A stretch of DNA of 64,000 nucleotides from Azolla caroliniana (GCA_043228905.1 JBHGNT010000014.1:6510001-6574000); one strand, 5' to 3'; positions 34,176 to 46,214 are shown, counted from the stretch's first letter. The notes: generated by a model not told the origin, from the sequence alone. Numbers and translations: made by a program.

Positions 34176-34584
34176 TGTCATGAACACATGACCATTATGG
34201 CGTCACCCGGACTTGAACCTCGAACCTTGTAATTCATACTTGAAAACCTCAACCATTAAGATAGCTTATTGTTATATGAAATAATAAAAGCTACTTCTTG
34301 TATTACATTGATTATTGTAAAAACTCTAGATTATTCTAGAATGTTCTAGAATGTCCTAGAGCATTCTAGGTCTAGAACATTCTAGAACATTCTAGAAATC
34401 TCTAAGCTATTCTATAGGAACCTATAAATAAGCGCATACATGTATTCTCAAATCAATTCGAATCAACACTAGTCTTTAGCTCTCATTACATATCTTGTAT
34501 CCATTCTCTTTCTTTCTCTATCTTATACATCCATTCTTCTCTATCCTTCTTCCATCACTCTATCTTTTATCCTTGGTTCTGACA
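34176..34584 (+). repeat. 5' LTR of element D
   Basis: TGTCATGA to CTGACA. Antisense tRNA-like block 34194-34262, tandem ctagaacattctaga-type inverted repeats (34330-34400), TATAAATA at 34423-34430 and expected RNA start near 34453-34455. Confidence 0.95.
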
Positions 34585-34586
34585 GT

Positions 34587-34598
34587 TTGATTCGAATT
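34587..34598 (+). promoter_or_regulatory. Candidate self-primer binding site of element D
   Basis: TTGATTCGAATT begins 2 nt after the LTR, where a primer-binding site must be. It is the perfect 12-nt reverse complement of AATTCGAATCAA at 34455-34466, which starts 32 nt after the TATA box and so coincides with the predicted 5' end of the RNA. This is the arrangement of self-priming in Tf1/sushi-type elements. No tRNA-type site is seen. Confidence 0.65.
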
Positions 34599-34648
34599 CT
34601 CTCTCTCTCTCTCTCTCTCTTATCCTCCTTTGTAACCATCCTAAAACC

Positions 34649-35812
34649 ATGGCTGCCATTAACTCAGAAGAATATCTCACCCTTGTTGCAGAAATGGAGA
34701 ACCTTAAATCCAAGTTCGCATCTCTTGAAGTAGAGAATCAACGTCTACTTGGGGATCTACAAAAGGTTACTATAGAGAAGCAAAAACAACAAGAGGAGTT
34801 CACGCGACGAGTGCAACAGTTAGAGTCGACAATCCTCGTGTTACAACAACAAAGGGTTGAAGGTCAGGGACTTATCAAGGAGCCCAAAATTAGCCTCCCA
34901 GCTAAATTTGATGGGTCGAGGGCGCATTTCTGAGGTTTTTTGAATCAAGTACGGTTGGTGATTCAAATGCATCCCGCACGTTATCCAACAGATGCATCAC
35001 GAGTCGGGCTAGTGGGCACTTTATTGATTGGCATAGCGTTGTCGTGGTTTGCTCCATTGCTAGAGACCAATTCTCCTCTATTGAATAATTTCGAGGAATT
35101 TATCAAGGAATTTAAGGCTTGTTTCGGAGATACTGATGGGGCGAGAACAGCTATCAACAAGATTCGTACACTTCGTCAAGGTGATCAACCAGCTTCAACA
35201 TATGCTGCCAATTTCCGTCTCATCGCAAGCGATATTCCTTGGGATGAACAAGCCCTAATGGAGCAATTCCGTTCAGGCCTTCGTAGTGATGTCAAAGACT
35301 TACTTCTTACCTTCCCCGAGGATCCAAGGTCACTTACAGAAGCTATTAGTCGAGCAATACGGTGTGATAATCGCCTCTTTGAGCGTCGATGTGAGCGACA
35401 ACAACAAATAACAAGATCTAGATTCACACCAACTTATGCATCAGTAACAGCGCAATCATCCCCAAGGCAAATGTATAGCCATGCTCCAACTCCAAGGCAA
35501 ACACGTAGTCCAGTCCCAATGGATAGTCTTACACCCATGGAGATCGATATGACTCAAAGACGAGGACCGTTGTCAGACGAAGAGAAGCAACGTCGTCGAG
35601 CAAACCATCTGTGCTTATATTGTGGAGGTCTAGGACATATAGCCATTCATTGCTCCCGTAGGCCGAGACGTCAGGTAAATCAAATTCACTATGACAATAA
35701 AAATGAGTCCAACATTTTAGAAGTAGTTAGTGAATCTAATATTATGAATAATCCACCCTTGTCCAATAAATTTGAAGTCCTAAGCCAATTAGAAGAGGAG
35801 TCAAACGAATAA
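34649..35812 (+). pseudogene. Gag of element D (one stop)
   Basis: Starts MAAINSEEYLTLVAEMENLK with a coiled coil over residues about 5-75 (heptads in KSKFASLEVENQRLLGDL). A TGA at 34931-34933 (codon 95, in AHF-stop-GFLNQ) is probably a CGA-to-TGA change. The capsid-like region follows (NNFEEFIKEFKACFGDTDGA; ALMEQFRSGLRSDVKDLL), then PMEIDMTQRRGPLSDEEK and the knuckle CLYCGGLGHIAIHC (CX2CX4HX4C). It ends at TAA 35810-35812, so gag and pol are in separate frames with a stop between. Role: particle assembly and RNA packaging. Confidence 0.88.
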
Positions 35813-35854
35813 GTCCGGCCAAAATAGGAGCCATTTGGTTGGACAACCCTAGAT

Positions 35855-38800
35855 ATGTACAACCTAGTGTGGGTTCCATTTCTTCCAAGCATGTTAGTAG
35901 AGTTTTCTCAGAGTCAACTTCAAGTCCAAGCCCTCTTAGATACTGGAGCCAATTCTTGTTTCATGGATAGAGATTTTGCCCAAAAACACCAAATATCCTT
36001 GCATACACTTCCTTGTCCAGTTTCCGTGGTAGTGATTGATGGACGCCCCATAGCTTCCGGGAAGATATTTGAAGAGTCTAAGCCAATACACATACTCTTG
36101 GGTGATTTAGGATGTGTAGTTTCCTTTAACATAATCCGTAGTCCTGAGCATCCAATTGTCCTCGGTTTGCCATGGTTCGAGCTACATAACCCTAGAATCG
36201 ATTAGAGGGAGCGAGAAATTAGGTGCCCTTTAGCAAAAAATATCATTGTCAAGGATCGAACTCGGGATTATCCTCCCAAAGTATATAGTTCTACCGATGC
36301 ACCATATCCTTCTCATCAAATTTCAGCCATCACATTGCAACAATTGCACCAAGTGGGAGGCAAGGAGGACCTTTTCTTATTTGCAGTATCAGTGACACCT
36401 TCTAGTGTCACTCAAGGGAATTCAGACATCCAAATTCCCAAAAAATATCAAGACTATGCTGATGTTTTCGACAAAGTCAAAGCTAGTGTTCTTCCAAAGC
36501 ATCGGTCGTACGACTGTCCTATTGATCTCCAACCAGGAAAAGAGCCTCCGTGGGGTCCGATTTACAATTTATTACCCACTGAGCTTGAGGTTCTTCGAGA
36601 ATACATCGAGGAAAATCTTGCACATGGGTTTATTCGACATTCAAAGTCTCCAGCTGGTGCTCCTATCTTTTTTGTGAAGAAAAAGGACGGCTCCCTTCGT
36701 TTGGTCGTGGACTATCGAGGCTTAAATAAAGTCACCATAAGGAATAGGTATGCTTTACCTTTAATCTCCAATCTCTTAGAACGCATTGGTGGGGCAAAGC
36801 ATTTTACCAAAATTGATCTAAGGGGTGCATATAATCTTGTTCGAATTCGGCCGGGAGATGAGTGGAAAACAGCATTTCGTACTCGGTATGGTCATTTCGA
36901 GTATACAGTCATGCCTTTCGGGCTCACAAATGCACCTGATGTATTCCAACATATGGCAAATGACATCTTACGGGATTTCTTGGATATTTTTCTAATCATC
37001 TACCTAGATGATCTATTGATTTACTCTAAAACACAGGGGGAGCATGATATACATGTGCGGCAAGTACTTGAACGCCTAAGTATGGTCTTTACGCCAAACT
37101 TGAGAAATGCAGTTTTGATTGCAAACAAGTCGAATTTTTGGGATACACTATTTCATCCCAGGGTGTTTTCATGGACCCGGCAAAAGTCCAAACAATATTG
37201 GAATGGAAACCCCCATGCTCAGTTCGGGATGTCCAGTGTTTCCTCAGATTTGCGAACTTCTATCGCAAATTCATACATAATTATTCAAGCATTGTGTTGC
37301 CCCTTACTCAACTCACCAAGAAAAATCAAGCATTTTTTTGGAGTATCGAAGCGGACAAGGCTTTTACGCAGCTGAAAGAGGCATTCACATCAGCACCCAT
37401 CCTAGCACATATTGATCCTAAAAAGCCATTTACTATTGAGGCGGATGCATCAGACTTTGCATTGGGAGTATCCTATCGCAACCAGGCGAGGACAGGCAGA
37501 TACATCCAGTTGCGTTTCACTCGAGAAAGTTTACTGTTTCGGAGATAAACTATGAGGTGCATGACAAGGAGTTACTAGCTGTGGTCGACTCATTCGAGCA
37601 ATGGCGTCATTTTCTAGAAGGATCACCTCATCAGATTATCATTTATAGTGATCACAAAAATCTCACATATTTTCAAACAGCTCGAGTATTAAATAGACGA
37701 CAAGCTCGATGGGCCCAATTTCTAACGCGTTTCGATTTCAAGATCATTTTTCGCCCCGGAAAACAACAAGGGAAAGCAGATGCTCTGTCTCGGCGTTCGT
37801 ATCTAGCACTTCGACCTGGAGATCTGGCCTTTGACAATCAAAAGCAAACTCTCCTCGGGCCATCAAAGCTACAGGTAACAACAATTTATGCCACACCACT
37901 TGATTCTACCCTTCTTGACAGTATTCGGCAACAACTTCATTCGGATGATTTTGCTAAGGATGTCTTAGCCCACTGTGGTTCAAGTCGTCCATCTTGCTCC
38001 ACATTGCCAGGGTCATCTCAACATTATCAAGACTTCAAGTGGCAAGATGGTTTACTCTTCTACAAGAATCTCCTTTACGTCCCCGACGGATCACCCCGAC
38101 TTCAAGTGTTGGAACATTGTCATGACGCCCCCATGGCTGGACATTTTGGTATTTCCAAGACCATTGAGCTGGTGAAACGTTCATTTTGGTGGCCTCACTT
38201 GCAAAAATTTGTCGAAGATTATGTTCGCACTTGTGACACCTGCTGTCGCGCCAAAATACCTCGGCATCACCCTTATGGCTTACTACAACCATTACCCCCT
38301 CCCAACAAGCCATGGCAGTCTATTTCTATGGATTTCATTACGGATCTGCCACCTTCCAAAGGCTTTGATACTATTTTAACAGTAGTGGATCGGTTCACCA
38401 AGATGGCACATTTTGTCCCATGTGTAAAGACCATCAATAGTGAAGAAACTGCAGATCTCATTATGCGTGAAGTGTTTCGCCATCATGGTCTCCCTAATGA
38501 TATTATTAGCGATCGAGGTCCTCAATTTATCTCACACTTTTGGAAGCACCTATGGGCAGGCCTCAAAATCTCTTGCAAACTCTCTTCGGCTTATCATCCA
38601 CAAACTAACGGACAAACAGAACGCACAAATCAAACGCTCGAGCAATATCTTCGATGTTTCATTAGTTATCAACAAGATGATTGGAGTAAAATTTTACATC
38701 TTGCCGAGTTTGCATACAACAACACGGTCCACTCTTCTACCAAAGTTACACCTTTCTTTGCCTACATCGGCAACCACCCTCGATGGTGTATACTGGATCT

Positions 38801-39437
38801 TCCTGAGGTGTCACGAAACCCTAGTGCGGCGCATCACCTCCACCGACTACAACAAATCCAGTTCGAGTTATCGTCACATCTTCAGAAAGCGCAAGCACAC
38901 CATAAGACCAATGCCGATCGAAATCGTCTTAAGTCTCCGTTTAAGGTTGGTGACCGTGTATGGTTGCTTTGTCGTCACATCAAGACTACCGGACCGTGTG
39001 CTAAGCTTGACTATCAACGCTTAGGTCCTTTTGTCATCACGGCGCAAATTAATGATGCAACATTTCGTCTTAACCTTCCTGCACATATGCGGCTTCACCC
39101 TGTCTTTCATAGCTCTCTTTTGGAACCTTGCCACACCTCTTTAATTCCTGATCGTGTCGTGCCACCACCGCCTTCTGTACAACTTGTGGACGGCCCCGAA
39201 TACGAGGTAGCTGTTATTCTCGATTCTAAGATTGTGCGCAATAAGCTTTATTATCTAGTTGATTGGCTTGGTTATCCTCCGAGTGATCGCACTTGGGAAC
39301 CCATCGATAACGTTTGTAATGCTGAAGCTCTGGTCAACGACTTCCATCGTCACTATCCAAACAAGCCCGGCCCAACAATGTTAACGCCGACTTCCACTCG
39401 GCGTTCTCGAAGGAGGGATAGTGTCATGAACACATGA
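35855..39437 (+). pseudogene. Pol of element D: PR-RT-RNase H-INT-chromodomain
   Basis: Protease ALLDTGANSCFMDRDF. A TAG replaces Trp at about 36202-36204. [39 protein letters not shown] and [10 protein letters not shown] frameshift near 37080 interrupts RT (YAKLEKC region) and a second near 37470 interrupts RNase H after IEADASDFALG. From 37557 to 39437 the frame is fully open for 626 codons. It holds the RNase H end (SDHKNLTYF, KADALSRRSY); integrase with RTCDTCCRAK, SMDFITDLPPSKGF, ISDRGPQFISHF and GQTERTNQTLEQ, so D, D and E are intact; and the chromodomain YEVAVILDSKIVRNKLYYLV then DWLGYPPSDRTWEPIDNV. The stop lies in the 3' LTR. Confidence 0.92.
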
Positions 39438-39830
39438 CCATTATGGCGTCACCCGGACTTGAACCTCGAACCTTGTAATTCATACTTGAAAACCTCAACC
39501 ATTAAGATAGCTTATTGTTATATGAAATAATAAAAGCTACTTCTTGTATTACATTGATTATTGTAAAAACTCTTGATTATTCTAGAATGTTCTAGAATGT
39601 CCTAGAGCATTCTAGGTCTAGAACATTCTAGAACATTCTAGAAATCTCTAAGCTATTCTATAGGAACCTATAAATAAGTGCATACATGTATTCTCGAATC
39701 AATTCGAATCAACACCAGTCTTTAGCTCTCATTACATATCTTGTATCCATTCTCTTTCTTTCTCTATCTTATACATCCATTCTTCTCTATCCTTCTTCCA
39801 TCACTCTATCTTTTATCCTTGGTTCTGACA
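39422..39830 (+). repeat. 3' LTR of element D
   Basis: 409 bp, 4 differences from the 5' LTR (A/T, C/T, A/G and T/C). Same termini. Confidence 0.95.
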
Positions 39831-39835
39831 CCATC

Positions 39836-39880
39836 ATTCCTATTTGCCATAATCTTGTACCTCGTGTCAAAATCGTAACA
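39836..39880 (+). repeat. 5' LTR of copia B, last part
   Basis: 45 bp completing copia B's LTR to CTAACA-type end (aatcgtaaca), matching 45421-45465. The primer site TGGTATTAGAGC follows at 39881-39892. Confidence 0.88.
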
Positions 39881-39892
39881 TGGTATTAGAGC

Positions 39893-40875
39893 GTCAGTAG
39901 TACGATACCTAGAAACATAGATTGACATATTCGCATTCGTGGGGCCTGCCCCACGAATTCATACGAATAGGAATACGAATGCATGTAAAATGTATTCATT
40001 TTCTTTTCTTTTTTTAAATTTATAAAAAATAAAAAATAAAAAATAAAAAACTATTTTTTCTTGTGAGCGAGTGAACGAACAGTGAGCAGCGAGCGAGGAA
40101 GCCTCACCCTACTCCCTCTACCTGTTGTACTCGCTTCCCTCTGCATCTTGTTCTCGGCCAAAAAATTAGGGTTTCGGCTGAAAACCCTAATTTCTATCAT
40201 AATCCTAGTTTCAATAGTTTTCTTTCTTTTCAGCCCGTGTCCTTAAACTCCCTCTCATGCTCTACTCTAATCCTACATCTTGTTCTCTGCTGCAAACTCA
40301 TACTTTCATTGAAACCCTAAGTTTAGCTAAGTTTAGGAGAAACCCTAATTAATTAATTAATTAATAATTAATTAACTAATACTTTTCAATGAATTAAGAT
40401 ATGTATTAGTAAATTAATTAATGTATAGTGAATCAATTAAATTTTAAGTGAATTAATTAATTATTATATTAGTGAGTTAATTAATTACTGATGTATGTGT
40501 GTATATACATATATGAGTGATAATGTGTGTGTATACGCATATATGTATGTGTGTATATGTATATGTATATATCATATATGTATGTGTGTATATTTATATG
40601 TATATATCATATATGTATGTATGTATGTATGTATATGTATATATATCATATATTTATGTGTGTACATGTATATGTAAACGAATGGTTTTATAATATTCTT
40701 GGGGCCGATTTATATTCTCAAATATCGCGAATATTGCGGATGTCGAATACCACGTATATTACGCATGGGTCAATCTATGCCTAGAAATATATCACTTGCT
40801 CCATACTCTATTTTTGTTGTTCAAATATATATATAAATATATATATACATAGCAAAAGACAACCACATCAGCATT
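39893..40875 (+). other. Leader of copia B with GC hairpin and AT microsatellites
   Basis: Untranslated region of about 1 kb between primer site and gag. It holds a perfect inverted repeat at 39935-39958 (ATTCGTGGGGC, 2-nt centre, GCCCCACGAAT), aaaaaat runs (40024-40048), aatt repeats (40346-40380) and a TATG/TGTA microsatellite (40494-40672). Apparent open frames in the microsatellite are composition artefacts. Confidence 0.7.
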
Positions 40876-43800
40876 ATGGCAAGCTCCACTCAAACAAGGA
40901 AATAATCGGTAGATAAACTTACCACAAAGAACTACAGAATTTGGAAACCAAGGATGGAGCTACTACTTGATCTAGAGGAGCTACTTGAAGTCGCTACCGG
41001 AACCTGTCAAGCACCGAAAAATACACAATCAGAAGCATGGAAAGATTGGAAAAACAAAGACAAAAGGGCAAAGCTCGAAATACTGCTACATGTAGAAGAC
41101 AAGCAAGTTGATGCCATTCAAAAACTCACAACTGCAGCAGAAATGTGGTCCAAACTAAAGCAAATGTTTGAACCACAAGATGGTAGTACTAGAATCCATA
41201 CTCTTGCTACCCTGTTTCACATGTGTGTTTTGCAGGAAGAAGAAGATGTTCTTACCTTCTTGGATACTTGGGAGACATATCTCGAAGAAGCCACCACTGC
41301 GGGAAATGAAATCTCAGAAGAAATGAAGATTGGGCTGTTATTGAGTAAATTTCCAAAATCCTAGAGTATGTTTGTCACCATGAATAGCCAAGGTAATTCT
41401 TTGTCTGATTTGATTACCAAGATCCGCCATGAAAAACTTCGGGGGCAATTAAAAGAATCCACTCTGTCTCTGGCAATGACTGCATCATTTAGCAAAACAC
41501 AAAAATCACCTTATAATAATAGATATAGAGCTAAATCAGATGCTTATAGAAGTGCAGAAATAACGAGTACCAGCAAGGTAAATGATGCTTGGAAAGCTTC
41601 AACAAAACAGTCTAATGGTGGTTTCAAATTTATTTGCAGATATTGTAAGAAAGAAGGGCATACAAAAAAGGTGTGTCGATTAAAGCAAGTTGTGGAAAAC
41701 AAAAGACAATCACAAGCAAATAATGCAACATTAGAAGAAAAATCAAACTCGAAGTCAGAAGAATACATAGAATTTGGGGGAGATTCGGATGAAATACCAG
41801 AAGATGACAATATTTTGCAAGCATATCATGTCACTGTAGAAGAGACAAAAACCTAACATGATACATGGTACCTAGACACTAGAGCTACACATCACCTCAC
41901 ATATCAGAAGGACTGGTTAAATTTCTATCAGGTTCTATCCAATCCACTATCAGTTACTTTTGGAGACAACGGATGGAAAACAACAATCGGCAAAGGAAGC
42001 ATTCAACTCAGATTGTCAGATAATCACGAGATTACAGTCCCAAATGTCTATTATGTACCAGGACTAGCTAAGCACCTGTTATCAGTTGGACAAGCAACTG
42101 TAGACGGACTAATAATACAATTCTATAAAGAGAAAGCAATTCTATTTTTCAAAAATGGAAACACAAGTACACAGTTGGTGTGTCCCAAGGAGAAGCACTT
42201 ATATCCAATATAGAGTCATCCTCCAAATGCATTCTCAGTAGTTCTGCAAAATCACAAGAAAAGATCTTCACTAACTCAATTATGGCATTGCTGGCTTGGG
42301 CATGTACACTATCAAGCACTACAACAATGTCAACAACAAAAAAGAGTTCAAGGGTTGCCATCCAAAATCTTCAATTCAGATTTCATGTGTGAAAGCTGTC
42401 TATTTGGAAAAATGACACACCAACCATTTACAGACAGTTGTACAACGACAGAGCGTCTACTTCAACTCGTCCATACAGATCTGTGTGGACCATTCCCGAT
42501 ACCATCCTTATCAGGTGCAAGGTATTTCATTTCGTTCATAGATCATACTACCAAATTCACAGTTGTAAGCTTTATTAAGAAAAAAAATCAAGCATTTGCA
42601 GCATTCTGCAAGTATAAAAAATATGTAGAAAAACAAACATCAAGATACTTCGCAGCGACAATGGAGGGGAATATATCTCTCATGAATGGGAAAAGTTTTG
42701 TCAAGAAAATGGTATACTTCACCAGAAAATGGTCCCGTACACACCACAAGAAAATGGTGTGGCAGAAAGGAAAAATAGAACCTTGCTTAATGTTGCCCGC
42801 TGCATGCTGAAAACTGGCCACATGGAGCAACATTTTTGGGAGGAGGCAATCTCCACTGCTTGCTACCTGCAAAACAACAATCCCTTTTACATTATGGTAT
42901 GGCTATCCACCTAATGTTTCTCATCTTAAAGTATTTGGTGCAATTGCCTATGTGTATGTCCATGAGCACCACAGATCCAAACTAGATGATCGGTGTTTCA
43001 AAGGAAGATTGATTGGATATGGTGACTCCAATGGCATGAAAGCATACAAAATCTACAACTCACAGACTGGTAAGGTGGTATATAGTAGATCTGTTAAATT
43101 TGATGAAAACTGGTTATTTGATGAAGGTAAATCATCATCCGGAACCTTACATATGGATGGTGGAGCATCTATACAAGAATTACAACTTAATGTTGTTGAA
43201 GGAGATACAACAATTAAGGATGCTCAAAGAATCAAAACGAGTACAAGACCATATGGGAAGGGATTCATACTTGGGAAGCAAGCAGCACATGTTCGAGCAA
43301 ACTCACCACCTTGCTCACGATCGATATCTACTACAACAGAAACATCAACACAAGATCGGACAAAGAAAGGGAAAAGTCGGTCTCTACACGAAATCTATGA
43401 TGCTACAAATATGATTGAGAACTGCTTCGTATCTATTGTAGATTCAGATGTTTCTGCATTACATTCATATGTTGCAGATGATACGGTTGCATTTGTTCCT
43501 ATACTTACATTGAGACATGTTCTACAAAGACCAAACAAAGACAAATGGTTGGAGGCAGTACAAGTTGAGGCTGATGCACTATACAAGAATCACACATGGA
43601 CAGTTGTCCAAAAGCCACCTAACTCAAATGTGGTAAGTTGTAAGTGGTTGTTTACAAAGAAATATGATGCCCATGGGAATATTCGCTTTAAGGCATGACT
43701 TGTTGCAAGGGGTTTCACTCAAATTCCCGGTGTGGATTATCATGAGACTTTTTCTCCTACACTCAAACTCACCTCTCTCCGTCTTATTTTCACAATCAAT

Positions 43801-45060
43801 GCCTACTTAAATTTAGAATTGCATCATGTTGATATTGAGACAACTTTCTTACATGGAGATTTGAAGGAAGAAATGCACATGGAGCAACCACAACTCTTGA
43901 AGGATGAATCAAATCCCAACTATGTCTGCAAATTACATAAACCATTATATGGTTTAAAGTAGTCTCCCAGGCAATGGTATGCAAAACTTCATAGATTTCT
44001 TCTCACAAATAGTTTTGTTCAATTACAGTCCGAGCCAACTTTGTATGTTCGAAAGAAAGATCGCAATTTTCTTCTTTTGGGTGTCTATGTGGATGACCTT
44101 CCTATTGTTGGCACCTCTAAGGCCGACATTCTTCAATTTTTCAACAACTTACAACAAACTTTTCCCACCAAACATCTTGGTGAGCTAGAATATTTCCTTG
44201 GACTGGAGGTCAACCGGAATTGAAGTCTTGGCACTCTATCAGTATCTCAATGCAAACTAGTTGACAACATCTTGCATAAATATGATATGATGACTTGTTC
44301 TCCAGTTGTCACTCCTCTCACAGTCCCCTGTCATCTCTCCACCTCTGACTCTCCCTCTACAAATGAAGAAGAATCCTTCATGCAAAGTATACCCTACCAC
44401 CATATTCTAGGAAATTTAAGATACTTGGTGAGCTGCACTCGGCCAGACCTATCCTATTCTATGGGATTCTTATCTAGGTTTATGGAGAACCCTGGCCTTC
44501 GTCATTGGGAAGCTTTGAAACGTGTCCTCCGCTACTTGAAATATTCAAGAGATATGACACTAACCTATAAAGCCTTATCTCCCTCCTCTAAACGAGACAT
44601 GGTGTTCCTTCAAGGTTGGACAGATGCGGATTGGGGAGGTGACAGGGACACATCTCGGTCTACATCTGGTGTTGTTTTCACTTTTGCTGGTGGTGCCATT
44701 ACATGGAGGACCAACAAACAAGCTACCGTGGCACTATCCTCCACCTGAGCAGAATATATTGCAGCTACTTTGGTGGCTAAGGAGGGACTTTGGCTACAGT
44801 AAATTTTTTTGGAACTCGACATCAATCACATAACCGAATTTCGACTTTGGTGTGATAACCAATCATGCATCAAGATTTCACGGAATCCTAAAATCACTGA
44901 TCAAAATAACCATATTCGGGCTCGATATCATTTCTTATGTGAATTATTTGAAGATGGCGTCTTGCAGATTGGTTATACTCCCACTTTTACCATGTGGGCT
45001 GATTTTTTGACAAAACCAGTCCCTTCTCTCAAACACTGGTCATGTTGTCAAAACATTGGC
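40876..45060 (+). pseudogene. Gag-Pol of copia B (many lesions)
   Basis: Gag starts MASSTQTRK with a stop at codon 10 (40903-40905), then KLTTKNYRIWKPRMELLL, further stops at 41362-41364 and 41854-41856, and knuckle CRYCKKEGHTKKVC. Protease reads WYLDTRATHHLT, with Arg replacing the active-site Gly. Integrase shows HCWLGHVHYQALQQ, CESCLFGKMTH and HTDLCGPFPIPS, but the second Asp region is frameshifted. RT: LHHVDIETTFLHGDLKEEM and VYVDDLPIVG. RNase H: WTDADWGGDRDTSRSTSGV and SSTxAEYIAA with a stop between. The C-terminal block KPVPSLKHWSC precedes the polypurine tract. At least eight lesions. Confidence 0.88.
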
Positions 45061-45090
45061 CTCAAGTGTGGTGTCGGTGTTAAGGGGGAG

Positions 45091-45465
45091 TGTTAGAAGT
45101 TATAATTAACTAATTAGATGTCAGTAGGCAACTACTTAGTTAATTACTAAATATAACCCCACACCCCAAGTTATTATTAGTAAAAGGAAACAATTTCACA
45201 TTAGTTGTATTTCAGTTTTCTTATTAGGTTTATTTCGGTTTTTGTATTTCAAAAGCTTACCTTTTTTTTCCCTCCACTTCCTCTGCTATATAAAGAGGAA
45301 GTTGGGGAACCTGTTTGGTGTGCTCTGCATCCTTGCATCCTTTAGCCATCTCTCTCAGTTGTATTACCAGCTTGTTTTTTGTTAATCGAATTTCTGATTT
45401 GCATTCCAAGTTGTTCCATCATTCCTGTTTGCCATAATCTTGTGCCCCGTGTCAAAATCCTAACA
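45091..45465 (+). repeat. 3' LTR of copia B
   Basis: TGTTAGAAGTTATAATT to CCTAACA, 375 bp, uninterrupted copy showing what the 5' LTR looked like before element D arrived. Confidence 0.92.
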
Positions 45466-45693
45466 CTTGTAGCTTGTCTAAATTGTAAATATGCGACAGT
45501 ATTTACACCTAGAAGGTCCAGGTTCATGGGAAGAACTTAGATCTCTGTCTGCAGTTGAATTTTCCGCTAGGGATCCATCGACCCCTCAATTTGAAGCTCA
45601 TGTTGAGCAACCTGTTCCAGATAATGGCTCAGTAGCACATTTTCATGTACAAGTTATTTATAACATATTACATACTAGCAAAACAATAAGTAC

Positions 45694-46214
45694 CTAAATC
45701 TTATTTCTGATTGTTGTAACTGCCAAAGTGACTTTACTCTCCATCGCAGCAGCCAATGTTGCTTTCTCTAAATCAGGCTTAAAAAACTCCAATGTCTCAC
45801 AGGCTTCATGGACATTTTTTAGCATATAGCTAATCAATGTCTCATTTGTATCATTGACATTGGCTTTCATTGTGTGTCGGTGTGGCGTATACTTGTGGGT
45901 TTGTTGGGAGTCGGCAGTTGCATCATCAACTGCCATGCTCCAAAATCTTGCCATTTTTTGTTGCAAGCTCCCATCTTCCGACATCTTTCTACCGATGCCT
46001 CACCATAAATTGCCCAAGCTACCTTGTACATTTCAGGGTCACAAGATTCCTTCGTTGTTTTGCAATACTCGTATGCAAAAGCTCTGGCAAATGAAACGGA
46101 CAACTCATTGTTGACCAGGATCTCTTGATGTACTTTTTGGTGCAGTCTCATGCAGTCGTCGTACAGGTCCAGTCGTACATGCTTGAGCTTGACCTTGCCT
46201 TTCACTCTATGCAC
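45694..46214 (-). pseudogene. Unrecognised minus-strand protein remnant
   Basis: Frame 46214-45867 (MHRVKGKVKLKHVRLDLYDD, NNELSVSFARAFAYEYCKTT, MYKVAWAIYGEASVERCRKM) overlaps and is continued after a frameshift near 45980 by 45984-45694 (EDGSLQQKMARFWSMAVDD, HEACETLEFFKPDLEKATLA). Composition and length (about 170 codons) look like real coding sequence, but I recognise no domain. It may belong to the same older DNA element as the transposase-like gene. No start context is secure. Confidence 0.4.

Larger units (their letters stand above)
34176..39830 (+). mobile_element. Ty3/gypsy chromodomain retrotransposon D
   Basis: Complete chromovirus with 409-bp LTRs at 34176-34584 and 39422-39830 that differ at only 4 positions by my reading, and a perfect 5-bp duplication ccatc (34171-34175, 39831-39835). 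Order is gag, PR, RT, RNase H, INT, chromodomain. It is the youngest and best-preserved element here, with two stops and two frameshifts. It sits in copia B's 5' LTR, just as relative C sits in B's LTR. Canonical chromodomains of this type bind methylated histone H3 and are thought to steer integration. Confidence 0.95.
33847..45465 (+). mobile_element. Ty1/copia retrotransposon B (hosting element D)
   Basis: 5' LTR 33847-34175 plus 39836-39880 (374 bp in total after removing element D and one ccatc copy), primer site TGGTATTAGAGC (39881-39892), a leader of about 1 kb, gag-pol 40876-45060, polypurine tract taaGGGGGAG and 3' LTR 45091-45465 (375 bp). Order PR-INT-RT-RNase H is copia-type. Flanks ttacc and cttgt do not match. 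Reading frames are heavily damaged, more than in copia A. Confidence 0.9.

Noticed and set aside
40495-40784. Tyr/Ile/Cys-rich open frames.
   Set aside because: They are translations of a TATG/TGTA microsatellite in copia B's leader.
33842-45470. Target duplication for copia B.
   Set aside because: Flanks ttacc and cttgt do not match at any small offset I tried, so none is claimed.
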